Source: Aspergillus flavus (taxonomy: Eukaryota > Ascomycota > Eurotiomycetes > Eurotiales > Aspergillaceae). Taken from it: a DNA stretch of 64,000 nt. The position numbers and the translations under genes were made by a program. Numbering within the stretch: the stretch's first letter is position 1; each line of letters begins with the position of its first letter. The notes beneath the pieces are model-generated. The model was not told the origin of the DNA. It did no database searches and saw nothing but the letters and a program-made list of their open reading frames with translations. This document shows, one piece after another, positions 35,278-46,100 of this stretch. The DNA lies in contig NC_092410.1 in assembly GCF_009017415.1 (NCBI RefSeq), positions 3,100,001 through 3,164,000 of the forward strand. The letters run 5' to 3'.

Positions 35278-35340
35278 TGGTATTTTTTTCTTACAGACTG
35301 AGGGGCGAGGTATGGGCTGTGGCATGGGTGAAATAAATGC

Positions 35341-35347
35341 CCGTCGG
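35341..35347 (+). promoter_or_regulatory. CCGTCGG element between regulator 2 and cupin
   Basis: CCCGTCGGT at 35340-35348, 64 bp upstream of the preferred start of the minus-strand regulator and about 230 bp upstream of the cupin start. If translation starts at 35364 instead, the element would fall in coding sequence. Confidence 0.35.
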
Positions 35348-35576
35348 TGAAATATCAGCTTCATCCTGGGGGGGAAGCCGGGTAGGAAGCCTGGATGGAT
35401 GCCTTAGGTACCTAGGCAGCGGACTAACTCCGACTGGTCTATTTGGCCGTTCCAATCGGATGCTCGCATTAACGCCGAAGAGACTATATAGATTACTCGT
35501 ATAGAGAGAGATAAGAGACGCTGCTCCATGCTGCCATTCAGACTCAATACTCAGAGCGCCAAAAAATATTTCCATC

Positions 35577-36049
35577 ATGCCGAACATTGTCGTCATTAAC
35601 GGGGCCGACAAAGTCACCCCTACAACCGAAGAAGGCGCGGGCGCCTTTACGGATCTCGCGGGTTCCAAGTATGCCCTTTTCTCCGAACCAATCTCCTGAG
35701 ATGCGATAGCTGAACGTGGTAGTGCCTCCGCCGAACATCCCATCGTAGCTGGAGTTTGGGACCTGGTCGATCTCGATGAGCCTACCCCAGCGTGGGAAGC
35801 CGAATGGGATGAGGTGAAGTACTTGATAGCCGGTAACAGGACACAAAAACCATGAGTTCGGGAAAATACTTATACAGGACAGGAGATTTAACACTAAAGA
35901 ATGAGGAAACCGGCGAGGTCAGCAACCTGAAGGCCGGTGGCATGCTTTGGATTCCCAAGGGTGCGAAGATGTCAATAATCAAGTCAAGGGGTGTGCGCAC
36001 CATTTACGTTGAGCAGCAATATCGGAGGGCGTTGCATACCAGTTCTTAG
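35577..36049 (+). pseudogene. EutQ-like cupin protein with an in-frame TGA or an unusual intron
   Basis: Two stretches, 35577-35832 and 35883-36049, joined by a 50-nt GTAACA..ACAG intron, form a 140-codon frame. The second half has cupin strands typical of EutQ-like proteins (DLTLKNEETGE, AGGMLWIPKGAKM, GVRTIYVEQQYR). Codon 41 (35697-35699) is TGA; the residues on both sides read as normal coding sequence. Either this is a nonsense mutation or sequencing error, or an intron at 35662-35709 (GTTCCA donor, GATAG acceptor, 48 nt) removes it in frame. The donor of that intron is poor. EutQ cupins accompany amine catabolism in bacteria; the fungal role is unknown. It lies between a divergent regulator and an aminotransferase. 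Confidence 0.6.
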
Positions 36050-36260
36050 AAACCACAGGCGAATTAAGATGTATTTAGAGACTGGTAGTAGAGAACAAGT
36101 GACGAAAATGGATTTTCAGTGTAACGAATGCATTATTAGCAAATAAGAACCATCTGGACCGACTGTGGGGGGTCGCACCAGAGTATATAATTCAGCAAGT
36201 CCCTCTCACATTGTTGGTTTTATTCGCTTCCTCTACATTTATATCTCGCTTGGAATCACC

Positions 36261-37583
36261 ATGGCTGAATCAATCACTACCTTGAAGCAACAACTCATCG
36301 ACGAATTTATTCAGGCCAATCCCAAATCTAAAGCAGCTTTTGATCGTGCTCGCAATGCTCTGCCAGCTGGAAATACCCGATCTGTTCTCTGGTCGGAGCC
36401 CTTTCCTCTCACCCTCCAGTCGGGCAACGGCGCACACGTTACCTCGGTAGATGGGCAGGAATATCTAGATTTTGTATCCGATTTCACGGCGGGGCTCTAT
36501 GGGCACTCGCATCCGGTCATTAAGCAGGCTGTGAAGGATGCTCTTGCCACTGGATTCAGTTTGGGTGGCGTCGTCGAGAAGGAGGCCCAACTGGGAGAGA
36601 TCTTGCAGACTCGGTTCAAGAGTATTGAACGGGTTCGTTTCTGCAACTCCGGGACCGAGGCCAATACATTTGCCCTAGCTACCGCGAAGGCCTTTACTGG
36701 CCGAAACAAAGTATGAGAGACTGTCTGTTTGTCTGCTGGAGAAACCACTAACCCACATGACTGTGAGCAGATCTTGGTCTTCGACAGTGGTTATCATGGA
36801 GGAACTATCAGTTTCCATGGCACAACGCCCAACCCGATGAATCTACCGCACGAATTTGTCGTCGGTGCCTTTAATGACATTGAGCGAACACAGTCCTTGG
36901 TTGACAATAGTTTGGCGGCCATCCTGATCGAGCCAATGCAAATGGCAGGAGGCGTCCGACCGGCTTCAATCGAGTTTCTACGGTTCCTACGTGAGTCCGC
37001 CACCAAAGTCGGCGCGGTTCTTATCTTTGACGAAGTGGTGACCTCTCGCCTGCACTACCACGGCCTGCAGGGCGCCCGGGAAGTCTATCCTGATATGACG
37101 ACGCTGGGCAAGTACCTCGGCGGTGGATTCCCCTTTGGTGCCTTTGGCGGACGCGCCGACATCATGGAGCAGTTTAACCCAATCGCTCATGGCAGAAGTG
37201 TATTGCATCATAGCGGTACCTTCAACAACAATATCTTTACCATGACGGCAGCCGTAGCGGCGGCTGAGCTGGTGACAGAGCAGTCACTAGCGGAGCTCAA
37301 CAAACTGGGCGACGATCTGCGCGCGACAGGCAACAGTATTGTGCAGCAAGCGGGGCTCAAGGATATTGTCTTCGTAGGCTACGGGAGTACAGTGGGCATG
37401 GGCTTCCTGGGCGATCGTGGTCAAGTCCTCCGTGAGGTGTTCTACTTCACACTCGTAAAGCAAGGAATTCTGATGGGACGACGAGGATTCCTGTGTTTGA
37501 ATCTGGCACATACAAAGGAGCACATTGACCGGTTTTTGGATGTAGTGAAGGTATTTGCCGAGCAGCATAGGGCAGACGTATAG
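36261..37583 (+). CDS. Class-III aminotransferase (glutamate-1-semialdehyde aminomutase-like)
   Basis: Two exons, 36261-36710 and 36771-37583 (60-nt intron), give 420 residues, the usual size for the GSA-aminomutase branch of class-III aminotransferases. Visible features are NSGTEAN for phosphate binding, the strand IFDEVVTSR with the Asp that holds the pyridine nitrogen, and the Schiff-base Lys in TTLGKYLGGG. Fungi make heme precursor by the ALA synthase route, so a true GSA aminomutase role is unlikely. Transfer of an amino group from an omega-amino acid or an amine is more plausible. The ATG at 36261 follows CACC. It lies 288 bp upstream of a permease gene on the same strand. Confidence 0.88.
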
Positions 37584-37618
37584 CGATATCACGGCGACAG
37601 CCAATCAGAAAAAAAGCA

Positions 37619-37625
37619 CCGACGG
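37619..37625 (-). promoter_or_regulatory. CCGTCGG element upstream of permease
   Basis: ACCGACGGC at 37618-37626, the reverse complement of GCCGTCGGT, 247 bp upstream of the permease start and 35 bp after the aminotransferase stop. Confidence 0.4.
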
Positions 37626-37871
37626 CGAGATGTACGTATCTGGTAGTTTTACTTTAAGCTCTGTCAACTCTCCACTCCTCTGACTGGGCTCAAGCCCAGC
37701 CCCAGGTTTTAGTGTTAGACTCATTCGCCCCGCACGTTTCAAGATAAGAGAATCGTTTAGTGTGATATCGATGTTGTGTCTATTAGACCTATTTAGCTGA
37801 CTTGACTGGCCACTCGCTTGCAACTCCGGCCACCAAATCCGCGTTTCCCTTCTATCAACCAAGCTAGTACC

Positions 37872-39680
37872 ATGTCTTTCACGAATGAGTCACGGGGAGA
37901 CAAATCCCCGGTTGACAATAAATTGCTACAGCCCCTTGAACCGGTGTCGACTTATGGAACCGTGGTTGAGAATGGCACCATCGAGGAGCTCGGCTATGTG
38001 GCCGTCTACCGACGAGTCTTTCGTTCTCTAGGAAATATGTGCATGGTGGTCGCTCTGACGACGTATGCCCTCTTGGGCAATTGCACTTTTAGAGCCATGT
38101 TGACTTTTCTCTCTGTAGTCCATTGAGTGCGATCTTAGTCACCGCATTTTATCAAATATCATATGGTGGCTACTGGGGACTTTCCTGGTGAGGACAGATT
38201 CGTCCAACTTGTGCAAAACTCAAGGCAACACTGACATTTTTAGGGGCTGGATTATCCCCAATGTCATACTGATTCCTGAAGTGCTTGCCATCGCAGAGCT
38301 CGCCTCGTCCATGCCGGTCAATGGCTCCTTCTACTGGTGGGCTGGTGCACTTGCGCCGCCGGGGTGGTCGCACGCTATCTCATTCGTCACTGGGTGGCTG
38401 AACGTGTTCACCATGTTCGCCTCGACAGCTAGTTTTGCCTACGCTGTGGCCTCATCATTATCCTATGCGGTGACCATCGCTGCCCCTTCGATGGCCTGGA
38501 CCAACGCTCAGATCATGTGCCTTTCCCTCGCTGTGATTGTCGTCTGGAGTGGTGTGATGACCTTGAAATTGGAGCGCATTGCCTCTGTGTATATTGCCAT
38601 GGGTAACTTTCGCCTTCTTTGTCATTGCGTGGGCATTGACTGACAAGTTAACAGCAATTCTAGTCTTAATTCAGACTCTTGTTTTCATATTCGGCCTGCC
38701 AATCAGCCACAAAGTCCAGAATCGCCCATTTGCGTCTGCAAGGACTGTCTTTGGAGAGTACACCAACTTCTTTGACTGGGGTCTCGGCGTGTCCGTTCCA
38801 TATTCTTGGTTCTGTACTCTCTGGGTTAACTCGGCGTGGATGGTCCCTGTCTATGTCGCCGAGGAGACGCACGATGCTAGCAGGGAGATCCCCAAGTCCC
38901 TGTGGTACACCTTTTCCGTCACCGCAGTAATTGGCATGGTCATCTGTTTGGTTTCCGCATTCTGCATCAATGACATTGAGGCCGCCGCAGCAGATGAGAG
39001 GCATGTCTTTGAAGATTCGCTTAAAGGCGTTCATGCTAACCCCCTCTAGTGGATACCCCTTGATGAATCTCATTTACGAACACTGGGGTCACGCCCCGAC
39101 CTCTGCCTACTTCCTGTTCATCACCCCGGTCGGATTCATCGGGGGTAGCGGAACCCTCCTTACCTATGCCAGCCAGATCGCAGCCTTCGCTCGAGATGGG
39201 GGGTTTCCCTGGCATGAACGCGTGGCCTACGTGCATCCCCGGCTCAACCTCCCCATCTATTCGCTCGCCATCCTAGGAATCGGCACCTTTCTAGTCCTCA
39301 TTATCGCCCTCTCCCCGGCAGCCAGCTCCATCATCTACTCTCTGTCCGTAGTGACTAGTCTCGTAACCTTTATTGTACCCATATTCTTCCGTATTTTCGC
39401 CGGCGACCGATGGGTGCCGGGCCCCTGGAATCTCGGCCGCTGGAGTATCCCCATTCACATTGCGGCCGTAGTCACGCAGGTGTATCTGATTATCATGGAG
39501 TGCTTCCCCACAGCACGAGCGTGGACTGTGGAAACCTTTAATTATAACTTTGCACTGACCCTCGGGGCAATGTTGATTTCCTGCGGGTTATACTGCAGTG
39601 TGGGGAGGAGGAATTTCAAGGGACTGGATCTGGAGGCTTTGGAGGCGTGGAGGAGGCATCACGCTGCGTATGCGGAGTAA
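37872..39680 (+). CDS. APC-family amino-acid/GABA/polyamine permease
   Basis: Five exons (37872-38062, 38119-38187, 38244-38602, 38655-39000, 39050-39680) give 531 residues. About twelve hydrophobic segments are visible, with a short charged N-terminus. Features of the fungal GABA/choline permease branch include AELASSMPVNGSFYWWAGAL and the EETHDASREIPKS loop. The fourth intron (39001-39049) begins with GC, not GT: AG|GCATGT..CTAG with a perfect GCTAAC branch site. Only this splice keeps the frame (AADES joined to GYPLMN). It is probably the uptake carrier for the amine or amino acid used by the flanking oxidases and aminotransferase. Confidence 0.88.
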
Positions 39681-39812
39681 TATTGGATTCTTCCGGCCCG
39701 AATAGCTTTGTTTGATGTCTATCAATCATGCCAATGTCCTTTGTACAGAGTCTCAGGAACCCGCGGGCAGCGAAGGAGGCCTTGCGGAAGCTTTCAAAAG
39801 AGGCTTTAGTCT

Positions 39813-39819
39813 CCGTCGG
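39813..39819 (+). promoter_or_regulatory. CCGTCGG element upstream of second FAD oxidase
   Basis: TCCGTCGGG at 39812-39820, 107 bp upstream of the second PuuB-like oxidase start. A TATAATATAAATA-like TATA box follows at about 39861-39873. Confidence 0.45.
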
Positions 39820-39925
39820 GGGTTTTCCTCCCTTCGATACTCCAGAGTTGTCGAGTCAATTATAATATAAATACCCACTAGCATATCATTCAAAACTTGG
39901 ACCCGAACAGCAGCGATATTTCAGA

Positions 39926-41488
39926 ATGGCAGAGCACGAAGTCGATGGTACTCCTTTTTCCTCTTTACGATTCTGGATAGCATATTGGCTAACTTTCTCC
40001 AGAACAAACCCTCCTCAACCTTATCACGCAAGACCCTGGTCTACCACGCAACAACCCTACAGCGGCCTACTGGCAACATCTCCCACACCGACTCTCCAAC
40101 GTTCAAAGCGCCAATCTCCCCCAAACCACCGATATCGCCATCATCGGCTCTGGAATCACAGGCGTGAGCGTGGCAAAAACTATCCTTGAGCAGGACGAGG
40201 CAGCAACAGTAACCGTCTTCGACGCCCGGGCCCTCTGCTCCGGTGCGACCGGTCGCAATGGCGGACAACTCGCGATTAATGCAGCGGAAAGCTATCTCAA
40301 ACTGAAGAAGATGGTGGGCATGGAGATGGCAGGGAAGATTATCCACTTTAATATCAAGACGCTCGAGGCACTTCGACGGATCGCAGCGCAGCTTGCCTTG
40401 GTTCAGGATCCTGAGGTCACTGATGTCGTGAAGATCCGGTCTTTCAAAGATGAGGAGTCGTTTCGGAGGGTACAAGGTGGAATTGAGGCGTTGGAAGCCG
40501 ATCACCCTTCCCTGAGGGGGTTGTATACCGTTCTTGACCCAGAGGCTTGTCGAAAGGTGAGAAGTCCCTCTCCGTTCCCGGCTGTGCTCTCGCTAATTGC
40601 AAGTAGGAACATGGTGTCCACGGCGTTGCTGGCGCAGTGCTGCATTCTTCCGGGACAGTCTGGCCATACAGGGTAGTAACAAATACTTTTGATGACCTGT
40701 TATCCCGGTATCCCTCGCGTCTGTCAATCGAAACCAACACTCCAGTGACCGAGGTTGTCTACGGCCCTTCGGCGGACTCAAAGCACCCCTACATCCTGAC
40801 CACCCCAAGGGGAATCATCCGAGCCACCCACGTCGTCTACTGCACAAACGGGTACACGGGCCACCTTCTCCCGGCCCTGAGAGGCGTATTATTCCCAATG
40901 AAAGGGACCATGACAGTGCAAGACCTGACTGCCATCCCCTCCGTCCCGAACCGTGGATCCACGACCTCCTGGGCAATCCACTACACGCCCTTCTTGGACG
41001 CTGCCACGGGCGGCCTCGCAGACGGACTGATCTACGGCATGCAGAATGCCAAAACTGGGTGGCACTTCTTTGGCGGGGAGAAGTCCCCTCCAGAACAGCT
41101 ACTCTCCAGCGACGATTCCACCCTCTCGCAGTCATCTGTACAGTTCCTGCAGGAGTCTCTGGGTTCACTCTTTGGACTCCAGGGACCCGCCCATCAAAAG
41201 CTCGTCAGTGCTTGGTCCGGAATCATGGGTTTTACGTCCGATACACTACCACTGGTAGGCAAATTACCATCAGCACTGACCGGCCGAGACGGTCAAGGAG
41301 AGTGGTTCTCGGGCGGATATAACGGATACGGGATGCCATCGGCCTGGCTGGCGGGAGAAAGTTTGGGGCTGATGATACTGGGTCAATCCCCGAGGGAGTA
41401 CCTACCAGAGGCGTATTTGATCTCTGAGGAGCGGCTGAGGGAGAGATTAACTGTTGCGCGGAGTATGGAATATCTGAGCGAGGCTTGA
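39926..41488 (+). CDS. PuuB-like FAD-dependent amine/amino-acid oxidase (DAO family), copy 2
   Basis: Three exons, 39926-39947, 40003-40556 and 40607-41488 (introns 55 and 50 nt), give 485 residues. The first exon codes for seven residues and one base; its 55-nt intron restores the frame. The ADP-binding strand IAIIGSGITGVSVAK is followed by SGATGRNGGQ, as in copy 1, and the C-terminus has WSGIMGFTSDTLPLVG and GGYNGYGM. It shares layout with the 26264-27757 gene but differs through most of its length, so they are diverged paralogs rather than a recent duplication. It probably oxidises a related amine. It lies directly after the permease and has its own CCGTCGG element. Confidence 0.87.
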
Positions 41489-41964
41489 GAGGCTTCTCAA
41501 CTTTTTGATGATAGTTATAAAGCTTCCATTTTGGTACCTTTAGCTATTGGCCTTACATTATATGAGTGATGAATAGGGATGTAGCTTTTATCATTGATGC
41601 CGAAATGCACCCCTTCCTCTCGACGCTGATGCCATCGCAGTCCTCCCTTTTCGATGAAACATGCGCTCGATTAGGCATATTTTATAGCAAGCAATCTCGT
41701 AATTCCGAATGCATACGATAAATACGGAGTAGGGGAGTTAGCATACCCGGGGATATCGATCCGTGGATAGATATTTTTCGCACGTTCCGGTAGGAAAAGC
41801 CAGGATCTATATCAGAACATGCAGTGATAGATTCATCAGGCGACTCGCACTATAGCCAACACTAGTTGCAGTTCTAAGCACTGTCACTTGCCAGCCTAAA
41901 GTACATCAGAGTAGCACCACGTCCATTTGTGCACTATAGGATGCCTTACAAATAAGAATCTAGT
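41489..41964. other. Intergenic, no gene seen
   Basis: 476 bp between the second FAD oxidase and the 5S rRNA gene. No open frame or recurring element was found. No CCGTCGG copy is present, which would fit a cluster edge. Confidence 0.5.
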
Positions 41965-42083
41965 ACATACGACCATAGGGTGTGGAGAACAGGGCTTCCC
42001 GTCCGCTCAGCCGTACTTAAGCCACACGCCGGGAGGTTAGTAGTTGGGTGGGTGACCACCAGCGAATCCCTCCTGTTGTATGT
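41965..42083 (+). rRNA. 5S ribosomal RNA
   Basis: A 119-nt stretch starts ACATACGACC and ends CTGTTGTATGT, and the two ends pair as helix I of 5S rRNA. The internal control box region (AGCCGTACTTAAGCCACACG... in parts, then GGGTGGGTGACCACC) matches fungal 5S rRNA as I know it, with only scattered differences from the Neurospora type sequence. A run of nine T starting at 42085 is a standard RNA polymerase III terminator. Filamentous ascomycetes carry 5S genes dispersed through the genome, so a single copy here is expected. The intact ends and terminator suggest a functional gene. Confidence 0.93.
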
Positions 42084-43137
42084 ATTTTTTTTTACCTGCT
42101 TGTTTTTTAATTTATTAGATTTAGTACCCTTGCTGCTTTATCTTTATTCTGTTACTCTAAAGCTTATTTAAAGAACAAAATCTATTAAAAACCTAATAAA
42201 TCTTACTTAATATCCCGCTTTTCTAATTTTATTATTAATTTTAACTATATAGACTAATAAAAAAAAATTTTAAATTATTTACTATACTTATCTCTAGTAT
42301 ATAAATAATTATCAATAAATATATAAATAATCTAGATATTATTAAAAAGATTAAGACTTTAAATGTCAGAGGAATATCTACTAGTCAGGGTAGAGGACCT
42401 GTCAACTAGGTAAGGATACGTGGGCAAAGCACTAGGCAGTAGATACTAAAGACAGAAGACTGATTCTTGATTTTCCTACTATGACTTTCAGTACTAATTT
42501 ATAGCCAAAGACCCCTAAGACTCTCTGTCTACATTTTCTAGATCGGGGCCACTGTACGTCATTAGAAAGGCGACGAATATAGACGCCGATGTCGCCGTTC
42601 GGCCGCCGAGTTGTCCATGCACCTGGGGCAGGGTATCCGGCATAGTCACCTTGCATGATCGTTATCAAATCTGTGACATTAAATAGATAGAGTATAGAGA
42701 TTGCCTATACTAGCTATTAGATAAGATTACTAAAAACGGTTTTTAATTTTAGTTTATAGTCTGAAACTTCCTTTAAAAGGCTATTAAGGCTACTAGTTCA
42801 CACTATATTATTCAGGTCTTAAGATGTGTCGGATCGACTGCTTGTACTAGAAAGGCCGAGTATTATGATGGAAACAAAATATTCTACTCTGCAAGATATA
42901 TCTCCAGCGCACTATGTGTTCCATGATAATATTATTACTGTGAGAGTGATAACCATAAGTCATTGCAATGTGATTGACAAGTATTAAAATAGATATTTAT
43001 GAACAACTTGATAAATAAACTAGAAATAATATCAGATAGATTTTCGAAAGTAAACTCATTCTATATTCCCCACTAACTCCCAACCTCTCTCCATATCCGA
43101 ACCTTAACTGGACCACGATCATCGCAACGGCTCAGGG
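42084..43137. repeat. AT-rich degenerate region after 5S rRNA
   Basis: From about 42084 to 42420 the sequence is almost all A and T, with repeated TAATAAA/ATAAATA blocks. A more balanced stretch at 42480-42670 (minus-strand frame 42432-42668) looks like a fragment of older coding DNA. After that it is AT-rich again until the NRPS 3' end. The pattern fits a repeat decayed by RIP-type C-to-T mutation, but I recognise no element family, target-site duplication or terminal repeat. Confidence 0.45.
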
Positions 43138-46100
43138 TCATCGGCGTTTTGTCTTTTTGGTGCTCACAAATGGAGCAGATGGACGTGAGCGTTTCTTTTG
43201 ATTAGGACTGGAGTCACTATCCGCTACACCGAATAGAAGGCTCGCACTGTATTCATTGATGTACTGAGTTATAGCCTGAATCCTGCCACGCCCCTTCAAC
43301 ATTTTGTAGTGGTTGTCGCAATCAACCTTATTCATGACAATGTTGGGACATTGATTTTTCCACCACGCAGCTGTGCCATCCTGGAAACGCTCAGGGAGGC
43401 CGAGGTAAAGACATCTTCCCTGGTACAAAGCAGGCCTGGCGGAGTGCTGAAGGACCCGGATGTGACGGTCAAAGTGTTCTCGGAACGGAGCAAGATCTTC
43501 TGGTTCAACGTCCGACATTCCGAGGGAGTTTCGGATGATTTCTTCGTCTGAGTTTCCAGCCGACGTGCGATTGATAGGTTCATATGTTCCCGGGTCCAGT
43601 AAGACGACAGATGCGCTGTGACTTCCGTAACGTGTCCCCCATAGCTGTGCCATTTCGAACGCGATCAACCCTCCGACGGAATATCCACCAAATATGACAG
43701 GCTGACCACGGATCAAATGAGGCTTGAGATTGATCAGATATGAAGTGGCCCATTCCGCCAATGTCGCGGGACAAGAATCTGTACCAAAAAACGGATCGTC
43801 GACGAGAATAACATTGAGGCGGCGATCTAGTAGAGGTACAAGCGGCTCGAAGATAGTCGACTGCGCCAAGAATGGATGGATAAGAACGATAGTTGCTCTA
43901 CCTCCCCGGTCATGGACGTGCAGATTGCCCGCGATACGACCATTTTTTGTTCTATCACGAATCTTAACTGCTTGGACCTGGATAGTGGAGGATGGAGCGA
44001 CATCTGCCATGTCTACACGCAGTCCGGCTCGTCGAAGTAGGGCCAACAAGGTGATTGACCGAATGGAGTCGCCACCCAACTTAGAGAAGGGCATGGTTAT
44101 ATCCACCCGATCTTCCTTTATTCCCAATACCTTAGCCCAGACTGATGCGATTGTGGCCTCAAGAGTCCCGGGTATGGCTGGAACAAGAACCTGTCTTCCA
44201 GCCGATACATCTGCCATGCACTGCTCATAGGCTGCATTTGCCATTTTCTGGATTGCTAGCTTGTTCGTTTTGCCATGTGCTGTTCGAGGCAACGGCCCCT
44301 GCGGAAGTAGGAGATGCGCAGGTACCATGTAATCCGGGACGCTGCGCGAAATGTGGTCCTTTATCAAGGTCATAAGATCGTTCCCATTAATCGAGGGCGA
44401 CTGGCTTAGTTCGACAAAGGCTATTAGAGCCTCAGAGTCATAGTTTACTGCCTTGGCTACCACACATGCTGTCACCGCAGGATGAGTTTGGGCAACTGAC
44501 TCCACTTCATTAATATCAATTCGCAGACCCCGAAGCTTCACTTGACCATCTTCCCTGTCGAGATACTCGAGGTTACCATCACTGTGGAATCTGCCTAGAT
44601 CACCCGTCCGGAACATCCTTCCCTCGCGCGACGGGGCGAATGGATCGGGCGTAAACCGACATGCTGTTAGGTCTGGCTGGCCGAGGTATCCGCGCGCAAC
44701 CTGTGGTCCTCCAATGCATATTTCTCCAATGGCACCGATGGGTACCGGCTCCTCCGTCTCAGGTCGTAAGATGTATATACGGCAACCCCCAGTGGGGGAT
44801 CCAATCGGAAGGTATGCTCTGGCACGCTCACTCTCGGCACTTGGTCCTTGTAGCTGACATGCTGTTGCTTCAATAGTTGTTTCGCTTGGACCATAGCCGT
44901 TCCACACGGTGAGCTCCACAGGTGTCCTGCGGAGGAAGCTGGCACGAAACGGCTCACCTCCGAAAACTAGGTTCCGGAGATGCGGTAATTGCCTACTACC
45001 CTCACGAAGATCGTTGGGCAATAGACCACCGAGTGTAGGGGTCAATGCCAGGTGTGTTATATTCATATTATCAAGCCAGGTATTGAGTTGCGACAGCATT
45101 TTGCTACGTCTCACCAGGGAAAAGCGACCACCCTTACATAGTGTCGCGAACAGATCACCCATCGAAGCATCGAACGTATAGGCCAAGAATGAAAGCCGGT
45201 TGGAAGTCCATGAACAGTCGACACTTCCTTCCTCGGACATTGTAAAGGCTGTTAGATTTCGATGCTCGACCATGACTCCCTTTGGCACGCCCGTAGATCC
45301 TGAGGTGAACAGAATATAAGCTAGACTGTTCAGAGAGGTAGGTCGGTTGCCTCCGGATACTGGTCCGCCAGACTTCCTGAGATCGGCTATTGTATAGGCA
45401 ACAGCTCCTGTCGCGTTGGTCAGGCTGTTGATCTTCTCGCTGCCGTTGATGCCATCCCATATCAAAATTGGCGGTTGTGTAAGCTCACAGATTTCCTGAA
45501 GCCGCTTGATCGGATAGTTCATATCTAACGGAATGAAAGCTGCTCCGGCCTTCAGAATAGCTAAAATTACAATCACCATATCTGAAGACTTGTCAAAAGC
45601 GATTGGAATCAATGGCTGATTGTCAACATCAGTCATCCTGTTCTCAAGCATGCGTTCGATACTACCAGCAAGCATAGTCGCGGAATCCAACAGCTGCCGA
45701 TATGTGAGGAACTGATCCTGCTCAAACTGAAGGGCTATCTTCTCCGGGGCCTTCTCTGCCTGTTGACTGATAATATCAATGACAGTTTGATCGGGGTCGT
45801 TGGCGACGACATCCTGTTTACTTGCTAGCTGCTGCAACTTCGCTCTTTCATTGGCACTGATCACAAGTCTGGCATCAATATGTTTGTGTACGGCCTTTCG
45901 TGCAATTGCTTGATCGGCGATGAGACTGAGCGCATCAATAACATGTTGCATCACCCAGTCGATATCTCCAGGCGGAAATATAACGGGATCAAATACACAT
46001 CGGATTGAAAGGTGGCCAGTTGTGGAATGGCAAGACACTTCAAATACCAAAGGGAAGTCCACACGGCCTTGTTCAGATTGGGATATAGTGAAGTCATTTG

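Noticed and set aside
39926..39947. Starting the second FAD oxidase at a downstream ATG in exon 2
   Set aside because: The 22-nt first exon has a good ATG, and its 55-nt intron restores a frame that adds a normal family leader; the next ATG would cut into the FAD-binding strand.
42592..42605. GCCGTTCGGC in the AT-rich region as a regulon site
   Set aside because: Spacing differs (two bases) and no gene promoter is nearby.
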